In this document: positions 35,233 to 44,820 of the stretch, in pieces | Layout: every line of letters begins with the position of its first letter | How positions within the stretch are numbered: position 1 is the first letter of the stretch | Assembly (NCBI GenBank): GCA_015490805.1 | Contig: WFXC01000014.1 | Coordinates: forward strand, 62,001-126,000 | From: Candidatus Kapaibacterium sp. | GTDB taxonomy: Bacteria > Bacteroidota > Ignavibacteria > Kapaibacteriales > WFXC01 | Length of the DNA: 64,000 nucleotides | Direction of reading: 5' to 3' | Notes under the pieces: generated by a model | What the model was told of the DNA's origin: nothing | Databases searched by the model: none | The model's input: the letters and a program-made list of their open reading frames with translations, nothing else | Translations under genes and position numbers: made by a program

Positions 35233-36516
35233 ATGGAAGAGCTGTTGCAACAACTTTCGCCGCCATTGAGCGATTTAGTGCGCATCATTATTACGGCTGC
35301 CATTGGATTGCTCATTGGACTGGAACGGGAGCAGGCACTCTTTGCCCGGGAAGAAGAACTCTTTGCTGGTGTCCGCACCTATCCGCTGATTACCCTGTTT
35401 GGATATTTAGCCGCAATGGTCGCTGCGAATACGCACCCCCTCATTTTCGCGCTGGGCTTTGCTGGGTTTCTTCTTTTCGTTACCGTTTCCTACTATCTGC
35501 TCGCGCAGCGTGGTGAAATCGGAGCCACTACCGAAATTTCTATTTTCATTGCTTTTTTGTTGGGAGCGCTGGTATACTTCCACTACACGCTTATCGCCAT
35601 TGCTGCAGCGGTCCTGATCACCCTGATTCTGTCGCTGAAACTTCAGTTCCAAACCCTTATCCAGAAATTGTCACGGGATGACATTTATGCTACACTCAAA
35701 TTTATCGTCATCACGGTTTTAATCCTGCCGCTGCTTCCCAGACAACCTATCGATCCCTATGATGCTTTGAGCCTACGCAATCTCTGGTATATGGTTATTC
35801 TGGTCTCTTCTCTGAGTTTTATCGGATATATCTTGCTACGATTTGGCAAGGCTCAGCGCGATATTTTACTCTTAGGCTTCATTGGAGGTATTGCTTCCAG
35901 CACCGCAACCAGTTGGGAATTTGCCCAGCGAAGTCGCGAGCTTCCGGAACTTACGGTGCAATATGCTGCCGGAATCATTTTGGCTTGTTACGTGATGTTC
36001 ATCCGTATTCTCCTGCTGGTCCTTGTCGTGTCTCCGCCGCTGGCGCAACAGTTAGTTCCGCCAACGCTTGTCGTATGCCTTGCTGGAGGGGGCATTAGCT
36101 ACCTTTTATTAGCCTCCCGACTACGCACCCAGAAAATTATGCCGCAACCTTTAATGAAACTCAAAAATCCTTTCCACTTAGGAAGTGCTCTTACCTTCGG
36201 CGTCATCTACGGCACCGTGTCTCTCATCGTTACGATCTTGCAAAAGCAAGTAGGACTGGAAGCGGTTTACCTGTTTTCGGGAATCTCCGGTTTTGCTGAA
36301 ACAGATGCTGTTGCTATTTCCCTGGCGAAACTTTCCCCACATTCCTTCCCGTTGTCTGAAGCCCGCAATGCTGTGTTCTTAGCTTTGCTGACCAACTCCA
36401 TCACCAAATATGCCATCACCCTCCTGCGAGGCTCGCGGATGTTGTTCCGCTACACCTCAATGGGTTTCATTCCAATGCTTCTGATTGGCTTTCTGTACCT
36501 GCTGTTCGCTCCGTAA
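35233..36516 (+). CDS. MgtC/SapB-DUF4010 membrane protein
   Basis: The 427-residue protein has 11-12 hydrophobic segments. The N-terminal part (GLLIGLEREQ, EELFAGVRTYPLITLFGYLA) is the MgtC/SapB domain, with the conserved R-T/Y stretch; the C-terminal part is DUF4010-like (SGFAETDAVAISLAKLS, NSITKYAITLLRGS). Such fusions are common in environmental bacteria and linked to magnesium homeostasis or unknown transport. AGGACAG precedes the ATG. It is divergent from mreB and convergent with coaD. Confidence 0.88.
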   Translation: MEELLQQLSPPLSDLVRIIITAAIGLLIGLEREQALFAREEELFAGVRTYPLITLFGYLAAMVAANTHPLIFALGFAGFLLFVTVSYYLLAQRGEIGATTEISIFIAFLLGALVYFHYTLIAIAAAVLITLILSLKLQFQTLIQKLSRDDIYATLKFIVITVLILPLLPRQPIDPYDALSLRNLWYMVILVSSLSFIGYILLRFGKAQRDILLLGFIGGIASSTATSWEFAQRSRELPELTVQYAAGIILACYVMFIRILLLVLVVSPPLAQQLVPPTLVVCLAGGGISYLLLASRLRTQKIMPQPLMKLKNPFHLGSALTFGVIYGTVSLIVTILQKQVGLEAVYLFSGISGFAETDAVAISLAKLSPHSFPLSEARNAVFLALLTNSITKYAITLLRGSRMLFRYTSMGFIPMLLIGFLYLLFAP

Positions 36517-36566
36517 TACATCAGCGAACGCTCGATAAGGTAATCGGGCAACACCAATGGATGCGA

Positions 36567-37070
36567 TCACGACGAAAAGGAAGCCTTTCGGAATTTTGCC
36601 TGCAACAGACGCCACACTACGGGCGGGACAAATTCCTGCACATCGCCACCATATCGTGCTACCTCCCGCACAATGGTCGAATTCAGATAGGTGTACTTTT
36701 CATTTGGCATCAAAAAGACCGTTGTGACCGACGGCGCCAACTTCCGGTTCATCAACGCCATCTGGAATTCATATTCGAAATCACTCACGGCGCGAAGCCC
36801 TCGAATGATCGCGCAGGCGTTTTGTCGCTGTACATAATCGACCAATAACCCGTCGAAGCTATCCACAGTAACATTGGGTAAATGTGCTGTGGCTTCCCGG
36901 ACCATTTGTAGACGCTCCTGCTCGGCAAACAGTGGCGATTTCGCCGGATTTTTGGCAATCAAAACGATAATCTCGTCAAAAATCTGGGCAGCACGCTCGA
37001 TCACATCCAGATGACCATTGGTAATTGGATCGAAAGTACCGGGATACACTGCTCGTTTAATTTTCATCAT
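36567..37070 (-). CDS. coaD: Phosphopantetheine adenylyltransferase CoaD
   Basis: CoaD transfers AMP to 4'-phosphopantetheine in the penultimate step of CoA synthesis. The nucleotidyltransferase motif appears as YPGTFDPITNGHLDVIERAA with the (H/T)xGH sequence TNGH, and the second motif YTYLNSTIVREVARYGGDVQ contains the ISSTxVR-like STIVRE. Length of 167 residues is normal. Two consecutive ATG codons lie at 37070 and 37067, overlapping the 3' end of rsmD, so the pair is translationally coupled. Confidence 0.95.
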   Translation of the reverse strand: MMKIKRAVYPGTFDPITNGHLDVIERAAQIFDEIIVLIAKNPAKSPLFAEQERLQMVREATAHLPNVTVDSFDGLLVDYVQRQNACAIIRGLRAVSDFEYEFQMALMNRKLAPSVTTVFLMPNEKYTYLNSTIVREVARYGGDVQEFVPPVVWRLLQAKFRKASFSS

Positions 37071-37641
37071 CTGATGCTTCCAATGCTTCTACAAGCCACA
37101 AATCAATCAGTGTGTCACCAAACTTCCGACTCCGATAGACAGTGCAATAGGGCGGCGGATCCAGCAAAGAGCGAGCACTGCGTTTCACGACGAAAATACT
37201 TCCCGGCTGCACATAGCCAGAGCGCAGCAGGGACGGAAAAACATCGCCATAGGACTGGTGATATGGAGGATCGTAAAAAACTATTTGAAATGCCGTAGGT
37301 GCAAACTGCTGTCGGGGAAGCTGCACAAACCGGCGGACGTTCATTCCAATGACCCGCGCGCGTTGCGCCGCTTGCAACTGCTTCAGGATTTCTTTCAAAA
37401 CTCGAACGTTCCCGCGATCCTGTTCCACAAACAGTGCAAAGGCAGCTCCTCGACTCAACGCCTCCAATCCAAAGCTTCCAGAGCCAGCGAACAAGTCCAG
37501 AACCAAAACGCCTTCGAAATCCAGAAGATTGCCCAGCATATTAAACACACTTTCCCGCTGCTGATCCGTTGCCGGTCGCACTTTTCGCAGCTTACTGGTA
37601 GGAAGTCGCCGGCTCCGCCACATACCCCCCGTAATTCTCAT
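37057..37641 (-). CDS. rsmD: 16S rRNA (guanine(966)-N2)-methyltransferase RsmD
   Basis: SAM-dependent Rossmann methyltransferase. The N-terminus MRITGGMWRSRRL is typical, followed by R-P-A-T-D-Q-Q-R-E-S-V-F-N, motif I VLDLFAGSGSFGLEALSRGA and catalytic motif IV FYDPPY. It modifies G966 in helix 31 of 16S rRNA. Stop and start overlaps on both sides with the PilM-like and coaD genes show an operon; this rsmD-coaD order is widely conserved. Confidence 0.94.
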   Translation of the reverse strand: MRITGGMWRSRRLPTSKLRKVRPATDQQRESVFNMLGNLLDFEGVLVLDLFAGSGSFGLEALSRGAAFALFVEQDRGNVRVLKEILKQLQAAQRARVIGMNVRRFVQLPRQQFAPTAFQIVFYDPPYHQSYGDVFPSLLRSGYVQPGSIFVVKRSARSLLDPPPYCTVYRSRKFGDTLIDLWLVEALEASDDEN

Positions 37642-38570
37642 ACCGTTGCAACTTCAGTTTCCTGGACCTGATCTGCCAGCGCAACGCCAATGCACGGGAC
37701 AAAGAGATGAGCAGTTCGGGCACAGTAAGCCCGCTCCCGATCTCCCAGGGTTGTCGTCAGTCGCCGAAAAGCATTGAGTCGAAATGCTCGAGCGCCCGGT
37801 GCCATATCGTGCACCAGTTGCTGCAACTGCGACAACAGACCTCGAGTAAGCTGTTCACCAAAAACCGCAACAGCATCCACAAAGGGGAGATACATCGAGA
37901 GCATTTCTTCCAGTACTGTCCGAATGCTCTCTACCGTTCGATCCACCTCTGCCTCCGCTTTCTGTAACTTGTAAATCACAGGCGTGCCCTGCCGAAGTGC
38001 GGTAATGTCCAGATACTCCTGCTGGATATGCACCACAACCACATTTTTTTCCCTGAGTTCTGGATAGTTAAACAGCAAAGCGCTATGAGCTGCATTCTGG
38101 GCAATGTCATACCGGACCAGCTTACCAAATGCCATTTCCGCAATCTGCTCCAGCACCTTTATCACTTCTTTTTCCAGAATAATGACTGCTACCAACCGCC
38201 GTTGATCAGATCGTGGTGCCAGCGGATAGATCCGTATCTCCAGATCCTTGCGATCATACTCAGCAAATTTGGTTTGTAATTCGGTTTCTACCAGCGTCTC
38301 CAGCGCTTCATCGGAGGCTTCTTCTGGATAGGGAAAATGATGAACGAAAGCATATTCCATCGGTAATGCGATTGCCACCTGCTCAGCCGCTCCCGCAATT
38401 TCCATCAATACTTCTTCCAGCCACTGCTTCCCCTGTAACTGTCCCTGATTGATGAAAACACTATCACTGGTAGCATTTACATACGCCAGCGAAGGATATG
38501 AATCCCCATCTTCTAAGAGAGCAACATACGTTCGAGAATGCCCTAAGAAGAGCGACAGTATCGGTTCCAT
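37638..38570 (-). CDS. DUF3822/PilM-like actin-fold protein
   Basis: The 310-residue protein has actin-fold features: an N-terminal strand with SLFLGHSRTYVALLE, then EEASDEALETLVETELQ and VVVVHIQQEYLDITALRQG as in PilM/FtsA-like ATPases, though phosphate loops are weak. In Bacteroidota a DUF3822 protein of this size sits directly upstream of rsmD-coaD, as here. PilM anchors type IV pilus assembly at the inner membrane; whether this protein binds ATP or a pilus partner is not known. ATG at 38570 was chosen over a TTG just before it; its stop overlaps the rsmD start. Confidence 0.65.
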   Translation of the reverse strand: MEPILSLFLGHSRTYVALLEDGDSYPSLAYVNATSDSVFINQGQLQGKQWLEEVLMEIAGAAEQVAIALPMEYAFVHHFPYPEEASDEALETLVETELQTKFAEYDRKDLEIRIYPLAPRSDQRRLVAVIILEKEVIKVLEQIAEMAFGKLVRYDIAQNAAHSALLFNYPELREKNVVVVHIQQEYLDITALRQGTPVIYKLQKAEAEVDRTVESIRTVLEEMLSMYLPFVDAVAVFGEQLTRGLLSQLQQLVHDMAPGARAFRLNAFRRLTTTLGDRERAYCARTAHLFVPCIGVALADQVQETEVATV

Positions 38571-38585
38571 CAAAACTTTTGCCTC

Positions 38586-39416
38586 TTATTTGTTCACAGT
38601 AATCCACGGTTTTAACTTTGCAAACTTCTTGGGTCCGATACCCTTGACCCGCTGAATTTCTTCAATGTTCCGAAACGGATGACGCTGCCGATACTCGATG
38701 ATGCGACGCGCCAGTACCGGTCCAATCCCAGGAAGGCGGATCAGCTCCTCTTCGGTCGCTGTATTCAGATCAACTTTCCGGGTGAGCATTTGCGACGGGG
38801 GTTTCTGTTCGCCAGAGCGTTCCGGAACATTTGCCCGGTTTCTCTCGCGACGCTCTTTGCTTCCACCATCTGCGGCTCCATTGCTTTTCCCAATGCTCCC
38901 GTTGGCTGCCTTTATCCCCTCCGTTTCTCCAACCGTAATGTACGGCCGCAATCGCTCAAAAGTTATCCGCCCGATGCCACGGACTCGCATAATTTCTTCG
39001 ATCCGGCGGAATGGATGACGGGAGCGATACTCGATGATACGACGCGCTAATGCCGGTCCAATCCGCGGGAGCTGCTGCAATTCTTCAAAGGAAGCAGTAT
39101 TCAAATTGATCTTCGTCGCTGGTAACTGCTTTTTTCGCCTGGTAGGGAACAAGCTTGCCTCCCGGAGCAGCGTATCTCCTGCCACCAGAGCAGCAACCCC
39201 TTTTCCTGCCGTATCAACTCCCACACTGTGAGTCAGAGTAACCGCTGCCACGCTATCGAAATACGCTTGAAGCCACGGCTGTGGTTGCTCTCCTGATCGA
39301 CTGCCTCGAAGAACCAGTCCCACCAATGCCCCTCCCAATAGCAACAGCGCTGCGATAGCTTCGGTGCGCGTCACCTTCAGCCACTGCTGTACCAGATTTA
39401 GCATAGAAAAGCGCAT
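38586..39416 (-). CDS. Double ComEA helix-hairpin-helix protein
   Basis: An N-terminal membrane helix (AIAALLLLGGALVGLVL) is followed by two ComEA-type helix-hairpin-helix modules separated by a Lys/Gly/Ser-rich linker. Copy 1 is INLNTASFEELQQLPRIGPA plus LARRIIEYRSRHPF; copy 2 is VDLNTATEEELIRLPGIGPV plus LARRIIEYRQRHPF. ComEA binds incoming DNA during transformation; one module is the rule, so two modules suggest stronger or bridging DNA binding. The start has GGAGAG upstream. The neighbouring PilM-like gene strengthens a competence/pilus reading. Confidence 0.82.
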   Translation of the reverse strand: MRFSMLNLVQQWLKVTRTEAIAALLLLGGALVGLVLRGSRSGEQPQPWLQAYFDSVAAVTLTHSVGVDTAGKGVAALVAGDTLLREASLFPTRRKKQLPATKINLNTASFEELQQLPRIGPALARRIIEYRSRHPFRRIEEIMRVRGIGRITFERLRPYITVGETEGIKAANGSIGKSNGAADGGSKERRERNRANVPERSGEQKPPSQMLTRKVDLNTATEEELIRLPGIGPVLARRIIEYRQRHPFRNIEEIQRVKGIGPKKFAKLKPWITVNK

Positions 39417-39438
39417 TAACGCTCTCCAAAAAGTTTTC

Positions 39439-39468
39439 TAAAAATACAAAACTTCCGGTGAATATCAA
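39439..39468 (-). promoter_or_regulatory. Candidate promoter of the double ComEA gene
   Basis: TTG (39468-39466) and TATTTTTA (39446-39439) on the minus strand are spaced by 19 bases: one mismatch to TTG-N19-TAnnTTTG. It lies 22 bases upstream of the start. Confidence 0.55.
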
Positions 39469-39546
39469 GGCAATATACAGTGCCCTATTGCTTATCCTCT
39501 GCAACGAGATGGAAATTGGCTGCTTCCCTCCACCAAAGAATGCTCA

Positions 39547-39576
39547 AAAGATCAAGAAAAAACCTCTTTGATCTTT
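39547..39576 (-). terminator. Palindrome overlapping the dnaJ stop codon
   Basis: Nine-bp arms AAAGATCAA (39547-39555) and TTGATCTTT (39568-39576) surround a 12-base loop; the arm includes the TGA stop. It has the size of a terminator stem but no following U-run. Confidence 0.4.
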
Positions 39577-40700
39577 CGGAAAAAGTCACGTGCTTTTTCC
39601 TGAAAGCTTTGCTGATTGGGGCGAATATGCTCGCATTTCTGAAGCTCTTTGAGCAGTGCTTTTTCACGAGCGCTCAACTGAGTTGGCACATAAACATTGA
39701 CCCGGATGTACATATCCCCAACACCACCTCCCTGTAGATGAGGAATCCCTTTGCCGCGCAGCCGCAGCAAAGTCCCCGGCTGCGTTCCGGGATCGAGATC
39801 CAGTTCAACCGTACCATAGAGGGTTGGAATTTCTAAGGTAGTACCCAGCGCTGCTTCCGGAAAACTGACGACCAGATCATAGAAAACATCATCACCATCC
39901 CGTTGAAAGAGAGGATGGGGTATTTCTTCAATGACGACATAAAGATCTCCACTTTCGCCGCCGTGCTTTCCTGCGTGTCCCTTCCCGCGCACAGGAATAT
40001 ACTGTCCAGACCGAATTCCTGCTGGAATCTTCACCGTAATGGTTGTTTTACCCCGAACTCGACCGGTACCTTCGCAGTGGCTGCACGGATCCCGGATAAC
40101 ACTGCCTGTACCCTGACATTGCGGACAAACCGTAATATTTACAAATCGACCAAAGATTGATTGGGACTCCGTTCGAACCTCACCGGTACCGTGACAGGTA
40201 GGACAGGTTGCATACCCGCCGCCTCGAGCGCCGCTTCCATAGCACTGCGGGCACACTTTCCACCGCTCGTACTCAATTGTTTTCTCTGTCCCCTGAGCAA
40301 TTTCCTCCAGTGTCAACTGTACTGTGACGCGCAGATCTTCCCCCGGCTCACCCATGGGCCGCGTCTGGCGCCGCTGCTGCTGGGTACCCTGGAAGAAATC
40401 CTCGAAAATCGTACCGCTAAAGATGTCAGAAAATGCAGAAAAGATATCATCCACTGTCTGGCGTTGCCCGAAGCGAGTTCCAGAGGTTCCAAACCGATCG
40501 TAACGGGCACGCTTCTCCGGATCACTCAACACTTCGTAGGCTTCCGTAATCTCTTTAAATTTCTCCTCTGCTGCCTTATCTCCCGGATTCCGATCGGGAT
40601 GATATTTGAGCGCCAAACGGCGATAAGCACGCTTGATTTCTTCCACCGTTGCCGTTCGGGAAACACCTAAAATAGCATAGTAGTCCTTGTATTCGGTCAT
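39552..40700 (-). CDS. dnaJ: Chaperone DnaJ
   Basis: Complete type I Hsp40: J domain with HPD ([20 protein letters not shown]), a Phe/Gly-rich linker, four zinc-binding CxxCxGxG repeats ([32 protein letters not shown]) and C-terminal substrate-binding domains. It stimulates DnaK ATPase. It lies six bases after grpE. A palindrome (AAAGATCAA/TTGATCTTT, 39547-39576) overlaps its stop codon. Confidence 0.97.
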   Translation of the reverse strand: MTEYKDYYAILGVSRTATVEEIKRAYRRLALKYHPDRNPGDKAAEEKFKEITEAYEVLSDPEKRARYDRFGTSGTRFGQRQTVDDIFSAFSDIFSGTIFEDFFQGTQQQRRQTRPMGEPGEDLRVTVQLTLEEIAQGTEKTIEYERWKVCPQCYGSGARGGGYATCPTCHGTGEVRTESQSIFGRFVNITVCPQCQGTGSVIRDPCSHCEGTGRVRGKTTITVKIPAGIRSGQYIPVRGKGHAGKHGGESGDLYVVIEEIPHPLFQRDGDDVFYDLVVSFPEAALGTTLEIPTLYGTVELDLDPGTQPGTLLRLRGKGIPHLQGGGVGDMYIRVNVYVPTQLSAREKALLKELQKCEHIRPNQQSFQEKARDFFRKIKEVFS

Positions 40701-40706
40701 CGATGC

Positions 40707-41354
40707 TTACGAATCCTGTTGCTCTGGCTGATCGTTCGACTTTTTCCCCGCCGAGGTAATGACCTTAGCGTGACGCAATACTTTATCCCCGTACATATAC
40801 CCGCGCTGAATTTCCTGCACAATCTGTCCTTCGGGAGCTTCGTGGGGTACGTGCATTAACGCTTCGTGGAGTTCAACGTCAAATTGTTTACCGACAGTCT
40901 CGATTGGACGCACACCCAATTGCTCCAGGATGCCCATCACTTTCGAGTAAATCAACTCAATGCCCTGAATCATTGCCTCAAAATTCTGCTGCTGTTTGCC
41001 ACTTTCTACCGCTCGGTGCAAATCATCGATAAACGGAAGTAATTCCAATAGCAGCTTCTCATTGGCATACCGCACAATTTGTTCTTTTTCCTTTTCAGCT
41101 CGCCGACGGAAATTTTCCAGCTCTGCTGCCCGGCGAATAGCCAGTTCTTTAAACTCTTCGACCTGCTGTCGAAGATGTTGATTTTCCTCTAATAACTTTA
41201 AAGCAGCCTGTCGCAATTCCTCGAGATCAGCCTGCTGAATCCATTGAGCATCAATGGATGTTTTTGCTTGCTCTGTTTGCTCTGATTCCATCGGTTCAAC
41301 TCCATAAGTTTCTTTCAAGGTTTCCTCAGAAATTGTCTTCGATGTTTGGTGCAT
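40707..41354 (-). CDS. grpE: Nucleotide exchange factor GrpE
   Basis: GrpE releases ADP from DnaK. The 215-residue protein has an acidic N-terminus, a long coiled coil (EELRQAALKLLEENQHLRQQ), a helical middle, and the C-terminal beta-domain signature GVRPIETVGKQFDVELHEAL-MHVPHEAPEGQIVQEIQRGY. The ATG at 41354 is preceded by GGGAGG and is preferred over a far-upstream in-frame ATG. grpE and dnaJ are six bases apart; dnaK is not in the window. Confidence 0.95.
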   Translation of the reverse strand: MHQTSKTISEETLKETYGVEPMESEQTEQAKTSIDAQWIQQADLEELRQAALKLLEENQHLRQQVEEFKELAIRRAAELENFRRRAEKEKEQIVRYANEKLLLELLPFIDDLHRAVESGKQQQNFEAMIQGIELIYSKVMGILEQLGVRPIETVGKQFDVELHEALMHVPHEAPEGQIVQEIQRGYMYGDKVLRHAKVITSAGKKSNDQPEQQDS

Positions 41355-41439
41355 TGTTCGCCTCCCTTTTGTTCCACCGCCCTTTGCAAGGCATACAACG
41401 TGAAAGGAAATGGCTTTATTTTCTGTCAACCGTTCACCG

Positions 41440-42000
41440 CTACACTTCCATCACTTCCGCTTCTTTCTTCTCAAGATATTCGTTGATTTTCTCGATATAT
41501 CGATCAGTCAACTTTTGTACCTGCTGCTCTGCCCGCCGCCGTTCATCCTCCGACATATGTTCTTCTTTTTCCAGCTTCCGCAATTGATCCAGCATATGGC
41601 GGCGAATATTCCGAACCGCAATGCGTGCTTCTTCTGCTAACTTCCGACACAGTTTGACAATTTCGTGCCGTCGCTCCTCCGTCAATGGTGGGATAGGAAC
41701 TCGAATAACCGTGCCGTCATTTGCGGGATTTAAGCCCAACTCCGATTCCAGAATTGCCTTTTCAATCGCTCCAAGGGAAGTCTTATCCCACGGCTGGATC
41801 AACAACGTATGAGGATCCGGTGCCGTAATGGTTGCTATCTGTTGCAACGGAACCTGGGTTCCATAATACTCTACCTTGAGCTCTTCCACTAATGCTGGAG
41901 TAGCACGCCCCGTCCGGATTTTCTGCAATTCCATATGGAAATGCTCGACGCTCTTGCGCATGTGATCTTCGCCAACCTGAAAAACTTCCTGTACTGGCAT
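41440..42000 (-). CDS. frr: Ribosome recycling factor Frr
   Basis: The 186-residue protein shows the RRF signature: KIRTGRATPALVEELKVEYY, GTQVPLQQIATITAPDPHTL, LIQPWDKTSLGAIEKAI and GTVIRVPIPPLTEERRHEIV, with a coiled-coil C-terminus. It splits post-termination ribosomes with EF-G. It follows pyrH, a conserved order. The presence of an EF-G paralogue elsewhere in the window is notable, because EF-G2 forms act with RRF in some bacteria. Confidence 0.97.
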   Translation of the reverse strand: MPVQEVFQVGEDHMRKSVEHFHMELQKIRTGRATPALVEELKVEYYGTQVPLQQIATITAPDPHTLLIQPWDKTSLGAIEKAILESELGLNPANDGTVIRVPIPPLTEERRHEIVKLCRKLAEEARIAVRNIRRHMLDQLRKLEKEEHMSEDERRRAEQQVQKLTDRYIEKINEYLEKKEAEVMEV

Positions 42001-42037
42001 TGGAATGTCTCCGCTTTTATCACACTTCTTTATCGGA

Positions 42038-42754
42038 CTACGCTGCTACAACGGTTGTACCTACAGACTCACCCTGCACTACTCGCAGAAGATCCCCGGG
42101 ATTTTGCAGATTGTAAACGACGATAGGAATGCCGTTCTCCTTTGCCAGCGTTATCGCTGTAAGATCCATCACCCGAAGTCCCAGCTTTAAAACCTCTTCA
42201 TACGTAATAGTGGCGAACTTCTTCGCTGTCGCAACCTTCAACGGATCAGCATCATAGACTCCATCGACTTTGGTGGCTTTAATAATGACTTCCGCATTAA
42301 TCTCGATAGCGCGAAGCGACGCCGCTGTATCGGTCGTAAAATAGGGGCTACCCGTCCCGGCACCGAATAATACAATGCGTCCTTTCTCCAGATGCCGAAT
42401 GGCACGCCGCCGAATAAAGGGTTCTGCTATCTGTTGCATCATAATCGCTGTCTGTAGACGGGTTGGGATCTGATGTTTTTCCAGAACGTTCTGCAATGCC
42501 AGTGCATTGATAACGGTCGCCAGCATTCCCATATAGTCACCCGTTACCTTGTCAATTCCCTGCTCCTTAGCGTGAATACCGCGATAAATATTCCCTCCAC
42601 CAATCACGATGCCAATTTGCACCCCCTGTTCATAGACTGCTTTAATCTCTCCTGCCAGGTACCGCAACATCTGCGGATCAATCCCATAATCTCGATTCCC
42701 CAATAATGCTTCCCCGCTCAGCTTGAGCAAAATTCTTCGGTATTTCATCGCCAT
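42038..42754 (-). CDS. pyrH: UMP kinase PyrH
   Basis: PyrH phosphorylates UMP to UDP in pyrimidine synthesis. Amino-acid-kinase-fold motifs are [42 protein letters not shown] and [20 protein letters not shown], followed by [13 protein letters not shown]. The start has AAGGAAAG six bases upstream. 238 residues is the normal length. A strong terminator separates it from tsf. Confidence 0.96.
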   Translation of the reverse strand: MAMKYRRILLKLSGEALLGNRDYGIDPQMLRYLAGEIKAVYEQGVQIGIVIGGGNIYRGIHAKEQGIDKVTGDYMGMLATVINALALQNVLEKHQIPTRLQTAIMMQQIAEPFIRRRAIRHLEKGRIVLFGAGTGSPYFTTDTAASLRAIEINAEVIIKATKVDGVYDADPLKVATAKKFATITYEEVLKLGLRVMDLTAITLAKENGIPIVVYNLQNPGDLLRVVQGESVGTTVVAA

Positions 42755-42776
42755 TGGACTTTCCTTCCGCTATTCA

Positions 42777-42815
42777 AACAAAAAAGCCTCAAAAGGAAAA
42801 CTCCTTTTGAGGCTT
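42777..42815 (-). terminator. Terminator between tsf and pyrH
   Basis: Perfect 14-bp arms AAGCCTCAAAAGGA (42784-42797) and TCCTTTTGAGGCTT (42802-42815) with a four-base AAAC loop, then an A-rich run that is a U-rich run on the minus strand. It ends the rplM-rpsI-rpsB-tsf unit. Confidence 0.85.
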
Positions 42816-42892
42816 ACTCTCTGCACCTTCTGCCGCTATTACTTGCCACAGTGCCCTGTCACTATCCATTTCCCCAAGGCACTCTGCCTCTG

Positions 42893-43771
42893 TTACTGTT
42901 CAACTGGTTGTTCCACCTGTTCACCTAACTGATACCGCCAGAACCGACGAATAGTGACCGGTGATCCTTGTTTTTCTGAAAGCTCTTCCAGATACTTTTG
43001 TACCGTGATGTCGGGATTTTTGACAAAGCTCTGTTCAATAAGCGCTACTTCCTGATAAAATTTGTTCATTTTCCCTTCGACAATGCGCTCTGCAATATGT
43101 TCCGGCTTTCCCTGCTGCTGTACCTGCTCCCGATAGACTGCTTTTTCTTTCTCCACAACTGCCGGATCCAGATCTTCCCGACCCACTGCTAACGGCGACA
43201 TCGCTGCAATTTGCATCGCAATATCCCGATATCCCTGCGCTACCTCGTCGCTGGCAGGAGCCTGGTTAAACTCAACCACAACGCCCAATCGATTACCGGG
43301 ATGAATATAGCTGGTTAAATAACCATCGGTCTCAATCACGGAAAAGCGTTTAATCACAATTTTCTCACCAAACTTTGCCAGCGTCTCATTCAGCGCATCT
43401 TCTACTGTCTTGCCATTGATGGACGCCTGCAATAATTCCTGCAGGGTTTGCGGCTTCTGCCGTAAAGCAGCTTCAGCAATCGCTCTGGCAAAGTCGGCAA
43501 ACTGCTCATTGCGTGCCACAAAGTCCGTTTCACAATTGACCTCGACCAGAGCAGCAGCCGTATGGTCGGGATTTTCTGCAATCCAGATCAATCCTTCATC
43601 AGCAGAACGATCCACCCGCTTTGCCGCAGCGGCTGCACCCTTTTTCCGGAGATATTCTACCGCAGCCTCCATATCGCCATTGGTTGCTTCCAGTGCTTTT
43701 TTGCAATCCGTCATTCCAGCACCTGTCAGTTCACGCAGCTTTTTAATCTGCTCCAGTGTTACCGCTGCCAT
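42893..43771 (-). CDS. tsf: Elongation factor Ts
   Basis: EF-Ts recharges EF-Tu with GTP. The N-terminal UBA-like domain VTLEQIKKLRELTGAGMTDC-KKAL and the coiled core VEVNCETDFVARNEQFADFA are textbook, followed by SYIHPGNRLGVVVEF. 292 residues is normal. It starts four bases after the rpsB stop. Confidence 0.97.
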   Translation of the reverse strand: MAAVTLEQIKKLRELTGAGMTDCKKALEATNGDMEAAVEYLRKKGAAAAAKRVDRSADEGLIWIAENPDHTAAALVEVNCETDFVARNEQFADFARAIAEAALRQKPQTLQELLQASINGKTVEDALNETLAKFGEKIVIKRFSVIETDGYLTSYIHPGNRLGVVVEFNQAPASDEVAQGYRDIAMQIAAMSPLAVGREDLDPAVVEKEKAVYREQVQQQGKPEHIAERIVEGKMNKFYQEVALIEQSFVKNPDITVQKYLEELSEKQGSPVTIRRFWRYQLGEQVEQPVEQ

Positions 43772-43774
43772 TGC

Positions 43775-44695
43775 TTATTCCTCCGTTTGTTCCTGTTGTT
43801 CACCCTGCGTCTCCGCTTCTACGGTTTTAGCCGGCTGATCCTCTGTATTCGGTGTTGAAACTGTCTGCTCTCCCGCCGACGCAGGAGTCTCTACCGCCCG
43901 CTTCCGCCGACGGCGCAAACGTGGCCGCTCGATTGGCTCTACCGAGACTTCCCCGGCAGGTACCGCCTGGGGCCCCGGCGTCACCGCCTGCTGAAGCTGG
44001 CGCTCTTTTGCGATATGCGAACCTTCTAAGATTGCATCGCCTATGGTTTTGGCAATAAGCTCAATGGTTTGTACTGAATCGTCATTGGCAGGGATCGGAT
44101 ACCGAATCAGCGTCGGATCGCAATTGGTGTCGACCAGCGCAATAATTGGAATATCCAGTTTCCGCGCCTCGGCTACGGCTAAGTGCTCCCGCTTGATATC
44201 CACAACGAACAGAGCACCGGGCAAGACATTCATATCCCGAATTCCTTCAAAGACTTTCAATAGTTTCTGCTTCTCTCGCTGCAGCATCAGCCGCTCTTTC
44301 TTCCGCAACTTTTCCAGCGTCCCATCCTCTTCCATCTTCTCAATAGTTTCCAGGCGCCGAATGCTGCTCCGAATCGTTACAAAATTCGTCAGCATACCAC
44401 CCAGCCATCGCTCAACAACGTAGTAAGCACCACACCGCTGGGCTTCACGACGGATGATCTCTTTTGCCTGCGGCTTCGTTCCTACGAACAAAAACTTCTT
44501 CCCTTCTGCTGCTAAATTCAATGCTGCATCGTAAGCAATATCCAGCAGCACCTTTGTTTTCCGAAGATCAATGATGTGAATCCCATTGCGCTCCATCAAA
44601 ATAAAAGGTTCCATCTTGGGATTCCATCGGCGGGTCAAGTGCCCAAAGTGGGCACCCACTTTCAACAAATCCTCAACTGTGACGGGAGATGGCAT
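43775..44695 (-). CDS. rpsB: 30S ribosomal protein uS2
   Basis: Residues 1-240 are a full uS2: VEDLLKVGAHFGHLTRRWNP, MEPFILMERNGIHIIDLRKT, ERWLGGMLTNFVTIRSSI and VDTNCDPTLIRYPIPANDDS. The last 60 residues form a basic/acidic extension (RPRLRRRRKRAVETPASAGE and a Glu/Gln-rich end), common in this phylum. AAAGGAG precedes the ATG. The order rplM-rpsI-rpsB-tsf is conserved. Confidence 0.97.
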   Translation of the reverse strand: MPSPVTVEDLLKVGAHFGHLTRRWNPKMEPFILMERNGIHIIDLRKTKVLLDIAYDAALNLAAEGKKFLFVGTKPQAKEIIRREAQRCGAYYVVERWLGGMLTNFVTIRSSIRRLETIEKMEEDGTLEKLRKKERLMLQREKQKLLKVFEGIRDMNVLPGALFVVDIKREHLAVAEARKLDIPIIALVDTNCDPTLIRYPIPANDDSVQTIELIAKTIGDAILEGSHIAKERQLQQAVTPGPQAVPAGEVSVEPIERPRLRRRRKRAVETPASAGEQTVSTPNTEDQPAKTVEAETQGEQQEQTEE

Positions 44696-44820
44696 TCTTG
44701 AAACTCCTTTGTTGTTTGTGTTATTCTACTGCACCCTTCATCTTATCCGACCAACACTACCAAACACCGGGTAGTGCCACACATCGGATAATCCAGGTGC
44801 ATGATTCGTTAAAAAAGATT

